NCBI GenBank assembly: GCA_947396885.1
Contig: OX377206.1
Span: forward strand, 88,595,960 to 88,659,959
DNA: 64,000 nucleotides
Source: Heligmosomoides polygyrus polygyrus
Lineage: Eukaryota; Nematoda; Chromadorea; Rhabditida; Heligmosomidae
Direction of reading: 5' to 3'
The notes below the pieces were generated by a model. It made no database searches. It was not told the DNA's origin and saw only the letters and a list, made by a program, of their open reading frames with translations. A program made the position numbers and the translations under genes. Below are positions 21,801 through 33,800 of the stretch, one piece after another (position 1 is the stretch's first letter; every line of letters starts with the position of its first letter).

Positions 21801-24800
21801 GTTTTCTTCTATTTACGATTCATTTCTACAGCACTCATGATCTTCGTCAAAGAATTTACTATCTGATTTATTCATAAATAAAAAGTACATTAATGTGAAG
21901 AATTAAGGGATAAATGACGGTTTTTGGGGTGCGCCACGCATTCTACTTCTACCAGATTTCGTGAAGGCAATTTTAAATGCGTATTTGGATAAACAGTAGC
22001 ATGAGGTGGAGGTGGCCGGCCGATGAACATGTCAGCAATCTATCCTTCTCCGACAAGTCTGGTACTAATTCATCAATATCGGAGGGATGGAAGGCTTGGC
22101 GGGAAATCTGAACCAAGAACCTGGAATCGGGTACACGCGACGGCCGGCACCTCCTCCGACTGCGCTACATACATGCGCTCAAAATACATTAGTGTAATAA
22201 CGTTAATTGCAAAAGAATGAAAAGGAAAGAATTAGCTTGGTTTTTGCTTTTTAGAGGCCCTTATATGATGTCCAATCAGGGAAAGTGACTTTCATAGAGC
22301 CATAACTAGGGTGATCTCCCTGTAAAAGCAATATTTTGACTGATTTTATACGCGAGTTGTGTTTTTCATGAAGAAACTTGTTTAGTATTGCTGGTCGGCT
22401 CGACATCTGTTCCCCTGGGAGAAATTGGTGGTGCCTGTAACAGCAGTGCACCATCTACATGCACAGCTCCAAACTCCGTCTGCATCCAGAACATCTGCGA
22501 GTGCAGAAGATCATTTCGACTGGTGAACGGCACTTGCAGCAGAGGTAAGATCACCGACTCCCTTTTTCTTCATTGCATGATCCGTTTTTAGAGCTTTCTT
22601 CTCTTCCTAGGTAGGACACTGATTAATTTGTTATTACCTGGTTTTTTCAACCCTCTGTTTGGTCTGTTGAGGCACCCAGGAAGACTAAAATTTCGGACGC
22701 GAGACGGCGAGGCGTCATGAGAGCTACGGATATCGATTAGGCAGCGCAGGCAATCGATATTGGCAGTCATTCATGACGCCGCCACTCGGCCTCTGAACTC
22801 TGAACTGTAATCCCTACATTAGACAACACCTATTTTTGTATAGAAGTTATTATCGTTTCTTATTTCCTTATGAAAAAACCTTTGATCTTGCATTATAGCA
22901 GCGCACCCTATTTCGAGAAACTCCAGCTATTTAACGATAAAGGGTTAACAAAAAGGACGGCGTTAGCCAGTAGGGTTTGCGCCGTTCACGGGATGCGCTA
23001 CAAACTCTACTTCTTCTGGATATCGTGGAGATAATTATTTGAATGTGTATCTGATCTATTATTTTATTTTTATTTATTTTATCTATGCAAAGATTTGGCT
23101 GGCTGGAAGATGGAAAAGTCTGTGTTTTATCCTTACTAGACGGTTCTGACTCCAATTCACCAACACGGGAGGGATTGAATGCTTGGTTGGCTTGGGCGGG
23201 AAATCCGAACCAAGAACATTGGATCGAAGCGCACGTACCAGCCGGCGCCTCCTCGGACTGCGCTACCACGGGCACTCCATAAACGTATTGTTGAATAATC
23301 CCTCGTGCCGACGGATCAAGTGGCTTTCGCGAAATCAGTGACGACTTGGTGCTCTTCAGCAACAGCGGACCACATTTGATAAAGGTGAGCTTCGTCAGAC
23401 GAATTAAGCTGTTGGCCCAGAATTTGAACATTGTTCAAAAATTAGTTCGATCCTAAATGGGGCATTTGTTTTTGTTTAAATTTTTCGAAATTCGAAGTGA
23501 ACAAAGCAATTACCGCATCTTGTCCATTATGAATCACGAAGGGGACGCAGCACACTAGATGCGTGCCTGGCGCAACCTCAGCTGATCTCTCACTTCAAAA
23601 TGTTTTCGCTTCACGCGCTTAAGAATAGACTTGACAAGTTTTTTATGAATACTGTGGTAGGAAGTTGACGTGTGTTCTTTGCATTTTTTCAAGGAATGCG
23701 TAAACCTTTGGGAGAAGCTCCGCTTATAAAACTGTCTCAGCTTTATTTAATTTGTTTAATTTATTTTTATTTTTATTGTATTATGGGTTCATTTACATAA
23801 ACATGGGTTTTATAGAAGTGCTATTCAACGTCATTAGATGTTTTGCCAGTTTTCCAATTTTACATGGAAATGAAGCGATAGGTTGGTGGTTTCGAATGGG
23901 GCGCAAAAGGTGACTCATAGCACCGCGTCAGCTGTTTCAAAAAAAGGTCGGAAATATTTGTGGCACTTTTCTGGTGAGGACTTCGCAAATTTTACAATTT
24001 ACAGCTTCAGCAAGATAACTTCTCCTTCTGTACGCTTCTTTGTGGGTTGTGTTTTCAAATAGGCTTCAGAAGTGTTTGATCTGTGACTCTTGGGTGCAAT
24101 CTTGAAATACATTTTTGGCATCTGGTTTCAGCGGAACGGCTAGCTTAAATTTTGAAAAAGGATTACGGCAAATGACGCGAAATGTAACCAAGTTTTGTAG
24201 CTTGGTTATCTATGCAGGAATTCAGGGAAACAACGAAGGTCTGGCTCCTTTCGCTTGAAAAATAGCATTGTTTTGAAAAATCTTGGAAGCAGTTCACATG
24301 GTGATGACAATTGACTGCGGAATAAAACTCGGAAGAACACGCTCCTCACTCGACATCGGCGCCGATTAATCCCTCTGTTCTTCTTTGCCTATTACATCCG
24401 GTTCAACCTCGCTTTTCTCATACATCACGCGGCATTTGTTCAGAGCATATTACAATTGCTGTCAAATCACTGCGGCCAGGTGACTGGCTTACCGCATCAC
24501 CACCTCATGAAGTCTAAATTATTGCTTGGTCAGTGCTCCAGCGATTCTGTATTCTATCCAAAATTAACAGAATTCAATAGTTTCTCCTTCTTCTTGCTTC
24601 ACTCCATTCCACATTCTCGTTTAGCTTCGATATTATCAAATGTACTATCGCTCGGTAGCTACAACAGAGAAGAAGTCGGAGGCGGCGTTTTTCCGTCTGA
24701 ATTCAACTCCAGAAGATACGCCTCCAGAGCGAAACCCGCTTCAGGACTGCCTCCAGGTTTGTTCTGTCTTCTGCATTTTGATTCATTCATTTATTCATTC

Positions 24801-27800
24801 ATGGCGTGAATACATGGGCACACACGTATAGCAGTGAGAAAAGTAGTTAAAGCTAAGAGGTATTAAATAGAAAACAGCACAACTCAAAACTAATACGAGA
24901 AGCTAGGGCAGAGGCTTGTGAAAATAACTACTATATAGTATCAGATCACCTAAGTTTCGCGGAAATATTGTGAAAAAAGCAAATTACCTATTCTACAACT
25001 TATTCAAAGTCCGAAATAACACCTCCTGGGTTACTTCTTCAAGTTTTTTTTTTCGACCTTACTATCTCATTGCCACATAGGAAGTTAGATACAGGGTGTC
25101 TTTAAAAGAATTATGCACTGTTTAAAAGATGATAACTTTGCTCACTGTGAAGATACTGAAGAAGTTAAGCATACATATGAAAGCTTAAGAAAATTGAAAT
25201 TTTTATGACATATGAGCAGTATAGAATGCGCCATGCACTCGCCTTGATCGATTGTGTTTCGCTTGAATACTTATTATAATTTCTTCACAAAGTGGCCGTA
25301 TCGATTGATTTGTGCTTATTTTATGGTTCAAAACTTAAAAACACATTACGGCTTGCGAAAAATGCAGGACGTCCAAAAAAATGCAAGTACTGTTCGAAAG
25401 GTTCCAGCATTGCTGCTGGTGCAGTTTTTGAAAATGTTTGAAACTCATGCGATGTTCAGGGCGACGAGATTTGTGTTGCGCGTATATAGTCAAGATTGCG
25501 CCTTGCCTCCGTTTGAAACCCTGCATTTCCGACTGTTTCGATTGTGCATGAGCTGAATGCTTGTCACAATCTTGTTACCACTTGGCAAAACGAATTTGTG
25601 GTTATTTTAACGTTTAAAACTTAAAAATCACGTGAAAGACACGTGAAATACGAGTTTATCGATTGCACAATTTAAATGTGAGCAGGAGCCTTGTTTTTAA
25701 AGACGGATTCTGTGGAGTAATGAAGCCACATTTAAGCTGAACGAAGAGGTTAATCGGCTCAACTGCAGGTACTGAGCGAAGAAAGACGTTAAAAGAAGCA
25801 GCGCAGGTTAATCTGGCCATGTAGTGACAAGATTGTATAGCAAGCATTCAGCCCATGCACAATCAATCGAGTGGGAAGTGCAACGTTCCGTGCGTGGCGT
25901 TGGCATAGCGTAGTCTTGACTATTTACATGCTACAAAAATCTTGTGACCTTGTCTGTCTGTCTTGACCTGCTTTCCTATGAGGCTTCGACGTCTTCAAAT
26001 GCTTCACTAGCAGCAATGTTGGAACTTTTCAAATAGTACCTGCATTTTTAGGATTCTCTGCATTTTTTACAGCCGTAGCGTTTTTTAATGTTTAAATTCT
26101 TAGTAGAGTAGAGTAAATCTTAAAAGAAACTGAAATCAATTGATACGGCCACGTTAAGAAGAAATTATTACAAGTATTCAAGCGAAACGCAATCAATCGA
26201 GTATAAAATGCACAATTTCGGACGAGTGCATGGTGCATTCCACACCGCTCATTCGTCAGAAAATTTCGATTTTCTTTAGCTTTTATATGTGCTTTCAACT
26301 TCTTCAGAAGCTTTATGTGAAGAAAGTTATCACCATTCGAACAGTGTCTACATTTTTTTTGAGACACCCTTTATATTAATGGCATAATGGTCTGTGTTTT
26401 TGTATTAGAGTTTTGTTTATTGTTCCATGACACTGTTCTACTTTTCTATTGGATGTTTTGTGTGTGTTACAGCAACTCGCGTCTTTGAATCAATAAATAA
26501 ATAATGCTCTAATTTAGTTAACAGAAATTCCTTGAATTTACGCAAAGGCGAGGATAGCAAATTTTCCTCAAGCAGCAAGTTGATTTTTGATAAAGTTCGG
26601 TCTTCCGATGCGGCTGATTCAGATGCCATTTGCTCGAGGGACTCCGAGTGCGCTGGCTATCCGCTGGCCTACTGTGATGGAGTGTGTCAGTGCACTTACA
26701 ATGCTCTCAATGCTGGATCCACCTGCATAGCTACCGGTTAGTCCAGTCCAGTGTTGTTCATGTTGATGCTTTCCGCTTGTGTAACGATTTCCCAACCGTT
26801 CTGTTCAGCACCGCAGCAGTCAACCGCCTGTCCGCCTGGTCAAACATACATTCCCGAAGCTGGAGCATGCATGACCGGTACGATATGATTTATGGCTTAG
26901 GATAGTTTGGCTTGAAAATCCGGATATATTAGGGTGTCCCACACGGAATGTCGCTTCAGACCGAAAAGTTAATTTCATACAGAGGAATTAAAACCAAACT
27001 TAATTCGGTAATATATTCTCCACAATTATCAACAACCGTTCCCAACGTACACGCGAAGATTGGATCACGTCTTTAAAGAAATGAGCTGGCCGCGCATCGA
27101 GGAAGTTAGTCACCCAAATCCGGATTTCGTCGTAGTCGGCGAATTTCTTCCCAGCCAAAGCGTGCTGCATTGAGCGGAATATGTGGTGGTCGGATGTCAG
27201 GGCTGTACAGCGGATGAGGCAAAACGGTCCAACCAAGTTCGTCAAGTTTCTGCTGAACGACTTTTGCGATATGGTGCCTCGCATGAGCCTGCAGCAAGTC
27301 GGAAGAGGACGTTTCAGCTCGATTTGGATTTAAATTTGGAGCAGACAAGCTCTACTGCAAGCTCCCGAGTCGATCTTGTCGGATCAGCTTCAACGGTAGT
27401 CCGTGAAAGGTCGCTATCCAGGACAGGCGCCTATCTCCCATGCTCTTCGTCTTCAAGACTTTCGTCGCCGGCGGCAAGACGTTGGAACCGCCGCTCGCAC
27501 TGTGTTTTGAAAACGACATCTTCGCTAAATGCAGCTATCTATTCAACGAATGATGCGATTCCGCAGCGGTTTCCTTCAATTTGAACTCGTAGAGCAAGCA
27601 CGCGCGCACAATCCTTTTCTGGTCCATTGCAGTCTGAAGGATATATTAGGTTGGCAACTAATTTCGTGGACTCTCAAGAATCTTCAGCAAAACTCTTTAT
27701 TAACAAATAACTAATGACAATCTTTAATTAAAATAAGATCCCTCAGAACGCAGAAGTGGTTCCCATATATCAGGTAGCTGGTCTATCCCACGGCCACAGA

Positions 27801-30800
27801 ATTATTGTGCTTTTAAGGCCAAGAATCTTTGGAGGTGCATTTTGACCCGGTCCACATTATTAAATCGTCCTCCAACCAAGAAGTACTGCACCGAACTAAA
27901 AATGTGGTAGTCACTCGGAGCAAGGTCTGGGCAGTGAGGTGGATGAGTTTGACGCTCCCAGTCAAGGTCTTCCATTTTTTGAGGCGTCCGGTTCGCTACG
28001 TTCCCTCCGTTTGGTGGTGTCAAGAAGGTATTATCTTCTGGGAGCTCATCAAGAACGGTTCCAGCATTAATGCTGTAATCTACTCTTCTCAACCTGGCCG
28101 CGCGCAGGCTGAACTCCGCTGGAATCGGTTCAGACAGATTTTCAGGAGCGGAATTATTTATCAGCAAGATAACGCCAGATCACACGTTACGAATCGGGAG
28201 CTTCAAAAAATCGAAGACCTTAGCTGAGAGCGTCTAACTCACCCACCTTACAGCACAGGCCGTGCGCCAAACGACTAGCACCTTTACAGCACGCTGCAGC
28301 ACTTCTTGGTTGGAGGACGACTTATCAATGTGGACCATGTCAAAATGCACCTCCAAGGATTCTTGGCTGCAAAAGCACAAGAATTCTATAGCTGTGGGAA
28401 GGGCCAGGTAGCTGATAAATGGGAAGCAGTCCCACGTTCCAACAGATCTTACTTTGGTTGAAAACTGTTATTTGTTATTTGTTTATGAACACTTTTGTTG
28501 AAGGCGCTTGAGAGTCCACGAAATTAGTTGCCAACCTAATAATTTCTGAAACCGATGAGGGAATCATGTAGGAAAATAGGAAATGTAGAAGATGAAATGC
28601 CGTAAAAACTAGCCCTAAGTGAGCTCACAACCGATGCGAATAACTGTGAAAAGAAGGCCACAATTTATGCGACATTCCGTGTGGAACAACCTAATAGAAA
28701 GGAGGTGCTGGTATGAAGAACGGACGGCTGCAGCCAGCTATGAGCTGTGAGCTTCGTGAACTCGTGAGGTTTTCATGCATCACTGCGTTATACGGTAAGA
28801 GTTATCTCGAATCGAACGTTTTCCCAGCAGTTCTTGTTTCTAGAAGAAAAGCTACACGCAGCTCTCCTCTAGAAGAAGGTAGAGCTTATGTTCTGAGATT
28901 CTAGTTGATCCACTATTGATTCAGATTCTTTGTAATACCTCACACCACCCTTTTAAAGAGCGTTTCTATCGTTTCTGATGAGCTCTTTTAAAAGAGCTTT
29001 AAATAAAAGGATTCTAAATAAAGCATTTTCAATTTTTCCAAATTCTAAATGAACCATTTTCTTATCATTGTTTTTTGAAGCACTTGTAAACAACTTTTAG
29101 GTAACGGCATTTTTTCCTTAGTTACCTAAAAAGTGTATACAAATTTTTATTTGAAATTTGTCACGTATTTCACTTCATCTACTTGTATAGGAGGCTTTTG
29201 AATGCTACAGTGTGTGTCAAAAGATGTTATTAATGTTTGGGTGTTGAGAAACTTTTTCCGTGTAAGGTGCAGCAAATTTTTCTAATTCATTCGAGAAAGC
29301 AGAAAAACAAAATTATTGCACTGAGGTATGTAGGCGTTAGGGAGCGTTTACTGTACACGCGACGTAATAATAAGCTCCCTTATCGATCGCGCGACGCGAT
29401 GAATCGATATGGTAGCTTATCATTACATCGCGTCCTGCGTCGTGTGCACACTAAACGCTCCCTTAAGCGCGTCATGCATTTGTCCAATAATGGGCGATGG
29501 TTTAGTTGATTTATCGTGCACATACATCCGTTCAATAAAGCTGTGCAATTGAAGAATTCACGTTTTACATCTTACTCTTTTAAGTATCTACTTTGACATT
29601 AAAATATTGATTACTATTGATCACTTCAAGCTGTAGAGAAAAATCGTTCATATCAATGTTCCGATGAAAGTAAAGAAGCTGGGTAGATGAGCTATTTTTT
29701 GATTGAGTAGGAACGAACTTTCTCGCCTAAAACACTTTCGCAAGTATTGTTAGCATATAATGTCTATCATATCACAATCGATTAAATTTATTATTATTAT
29801 TGAAGTTTAAAATATGAAAAAATATAGGTCATGGATTGAAGGAAATCATAAGGGAAAATTATGCATAAGCTGCATCAAAGCATCTTAAAGTAAAAAAAAA
29901 TGGCTGTTCAAAATAAAGGATAAAAAGAAGGAAAAATACGATTGTTTCTTCACCGAAAAGCTTTACGGAAACAGAAATTACACTACCAAAAAAAAAACTA
30001 CGAAAATAAGCATCGCGGAATTTTGGGAAGTGGATGGCACAGGCAGTCTATGGCTTTAAAATGCCTAGAAGATCATATCCCTGATTTTCAAGACAATTTA
30101 GGAAATTAGTTGAAAGGAAAAATATTGTGTTCATATATATAAACAGCTGTTACCTTTGAACTTCCCGCATTTGCATTTCATGGAACGACTTGGTGTGGAA
30201 GGCCAGCCGGCGAAAAAGTCAGTGTTCTATCCTTCTCATGTATACTGGTACTAATTCATATTTTTCTCATAAGATTAATGAATAGCTTGGTTGACACGTG
30301 CGCGGTGTTGATCTCTGTGATCGATTCAGAGTGCCACACGAAGGGGAGCTTCGTTCCTACTGCGCCACCAGCGCTCTACCTTTCTCGTTAACTATTGAAA
30401 CATTTCTACATATTGAACAATTATCAGCTTTCTTTAGCTTGGGTGTTTTTGAGTTTTATACAAACATAGATTGTATAGTTGAGCTCGAATAACCTATTCG
30501 AATAGGCATTCGAATGATTTTCATTTGAATGTGAATATTCGTATTCGAATAATCAAAAAATCGCGTTTCTCGATTGTGCTCGATTTCGAATATTCGAGAT
30601 TTGCGAGCATTCGAAACCATTCGAAGGTTTGAAAAAAATGTCGAGAGCACAGCTATAGTAACACAATAAGAGGACTGTGCTATTTTGAACTGCGACAGTT
30701 TACAGAAAGAGCCTTCAGATGCTACATATCCTAATTTATTTGTTTAAAAAGATGTTTATAAGTGAATATAAAGAAGTTACTATTCATGGCACATTTCTTC

Positions 30801-33800
30801 TGAAAAAGACAAAAGAAACGATATGTCGAAGAAAACGGTGAGTTGTTAGTGTAACCAGTTTTTTATGCATGCTGAAAAAAAATTGAAAATTGATTGACTT
30901 GAAAAATTCAGTGAGAATCTGGATACGACCAGATGTCCAGTTTTTCGGTTGAAGTACTCACATTTTTGTTCATCTTTCGATGGCGCCATTGTTTCGACAA
31001 GCACATTATAATCTTGATAGCATTACGATCCTTAAATAGTAGTGAATAAATAAGGGATAAAGGACGGCGTTATTCAATCCTCTTTGGGATGCGCCACGCC
31101 TTCTACTTCTACGGGATGTCGTGGAGGCGTGTTGAATGCGTATTTGGCCATACAATGACTTGCGGTGGTCAGCCGATGAACAAGTCAGTGTTTTATCCTT
31201 CCCAGACAAGTCTGGTACCAATTCACCGACCCCGGAAGGATGGAAGGCTTGGTTGGCCTGGGCGGGAAATCCGAACCAGGAACCTGGTATCGAATGCAAG
31301 CGAGAGCCGGCGCCACCTCCGACTGCGCTACACGCGCCCCAATGCGTCGATAGTTCAGTTGGTAGAGCGGAGGACTGTAGAGTGGGTAGTGAATAATTCT
31401 CCAAAATTCATCATCATTACTGACTGTACTAAGATGTAAGATGAGATGATGTAAGATTAATTTTGTAATAAATACTCGATAGTTTTTAGGACAGTATCCG
31501 GGTGAGCCATGCCAATACTCGTTGCAATGCTCTGCAATAGAACCAGGTGCTTTCTGCCTCCGACTCAGGTGAGTTATAGCTTTTTATGATTGTGAAATCT
31601 TTACCAGAGAGAGAAAGAGTGAGAGTGAGAGTGGGAGACAGCTTTGAGTTTCACGAATTCAGTTGAAACCTTGAAAAAAAACTTTTTTAAAGATAAGGTG
31701 ATTTTTTGCCAATCTAACAGCTACCAGCGACTTGGTGATTCTTCAAAGCTGGTTTATTGCACTGAATGCTGACCAGTAAATCAACAGTAAACGATCTTAA
31801 GCTGGATATATCTTACTCGGAGGAGGGTACATAAAAAAAGCGTAACAAATACCAACAGTTTCGTCAGTCCCGGAAAATCGCAAAGAAATGCCTTTTTTAG
31901 ACTACATCAGTGGGTTGCTTTTGTGAAGTTGTTCACCTTCAATTTACGCATCGTCGCCAGAAAGGTTGTGTGACTTGTTCAGAAAGATTTAGGATAAGTC
32001 CTTATATTTTTCTGAAAAAGTTTGCTGTGTTGTGTAGAAAAGTGTTATGTAGAAGATTTGCTGCTGATTTTGGCCCAGAAGCCGGTAAAATCGATTGATG
32101 TTTCTGAACGATCGATATTGTTTGCTAGCTGTGAATTCTCTCCACCGGTAACCGTAGTCAACAGAGGTACACCTCGGGCTTTTTACTCTGGGCGACAATG
32201 TCAAAAAAGGTACTACGAAAGTCTTCGAACAGCAATTAATTTGTGGACCGACGGATTAACTCTTACACAAGCCAGTTATGCATGGCGCACCTAGTACGAC
32301 ACCTCGGACACGTCTTCTGAATCCCGAAGCACGTTGCACGACGTGATTTTGACACGCGTTCTGAGTTCAGCCGCTCGTGGCAGGTCGTCTTGGAAGCGCT
32401 TCGGACAAGTGGACAGTCGCGGGCAGACCTGATGCTGATTTCTGTCGAATATCAACAACTGAACAACGAGAAGGAGTTGTTGGTAAAGACGATTTTTCTC
32501 TTTTTGGAATTTTGCTGATAGTCGACAGAAATCAGCATGAGCCGATAAACGCGACACATATTCTTATTGAGCATGACATTCTCTTCCGAACAACATATAA
32601 CACCAAGCAAAAAATCCACCGCAGAGCAGGAGCTGTCAGTAAAAATTCGGACGGAAAAGTCGGACGTCTCAATTTGATGACCTAAAAATCAATAAAGGAC
32701 AAGTAAGCAACTAGGACCAACATGTATTCTTGTATCCGAATGCTATAAAAAGCTGCGCAAAAATTCCAAATCTAAACGGAGAGAACAACTGCTAACTAGT
32801 AAGTAAGTAGACTCTTCTCTTGTAAGTCGTCGAGATCCACTTGAGTACACATTTAATAAGGTTCTTCTGATGATTGTCTCATTTATGTACCTCCTTGCAG
32901 ATGCGAATGTATGTACGGAATGGTGAGAAGTGGCAACGGCTGCACTTTCGTTAGCGATGAATGCCACGAGCGAGGATTTGTCTTCATACCGGAACTAGGA
33001 GAATGTCGTCAGGGTAACTTCCGTTTTAACTTTATAACATAAATGTCTTTTAGCACAAAATGTGGTACATATCGGATGTTTGCCCAACCAGGAGGCGCCC
33101 AGGCCAATGAAAACAGTGGCTGCTCCACCTACCTAGTCATGCTATATACTGATGAATTTCTAACGACAATATCAGCTTTCGCTTGGCGTCCTGCCAAAAC
33201 TCTGGGACGTGACGGAAGCCGGTTGGGCAAACTCTCGCTATGTACCAAAATTTGGTACTTGTTGCGGAGGTGGGGGCAGCATTGAGAAGTGGGAACGCGT
33301 TAGCCAATCATGCCGCATCAAATGGACGTGTCATTCGGAGAGGGCATGCACGGCTGGCGACCTGACTGGCTCGAGAGTGTTTGGTCGGTGCTCTGCTTGG
33401 ATATGGCTTTTGGATTGGCTAGCACGGTCCACTTCTCAATGTTGCCTATATTCGCGACATGTGCCTACCGCGACTTCTTTCGTTTTCTAAGCGTTTTCGC
33501 ACCGGAGACCAATGCACATCCTACGTATTTACGCGATTTCAGTGCTTCCTCCTGGTAGTGTAGGCTGTACGTATAGCCTACAGTGCTCACAAGCGTTTCC
33601 CGGAGCCGCATGTATGCAACAGACCTGCACATGCCCTTCGAGTCTTCCAGAAGCCGTCGACGGCTCGTGCGGCAGACGATGTGAACTAGGCCAGACGTAT
33701 TCAGCAGCAGCTGGTCAATGCCTTCCAAGTGAGCCAATTGCTAATTATATTTGCCAGACTTTGGATGAGCTATTGTCACATGCGTACTGCCTACTACCGT

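Noticed and set aside
22931..23431. 166-codon minus-strand open frame
   Set aside because: It runs through a SINE copy and its AT-rich insert; no coding character outside the repeat.
31006..31439. Overlapping open frames of 80-130 codons on both strands
   Set aside because: They coincide with the SINE copy; the same frames recur in the other SINE copies (1459, 53358, 54322) and reflect its GC-rich sequence, not a gene.
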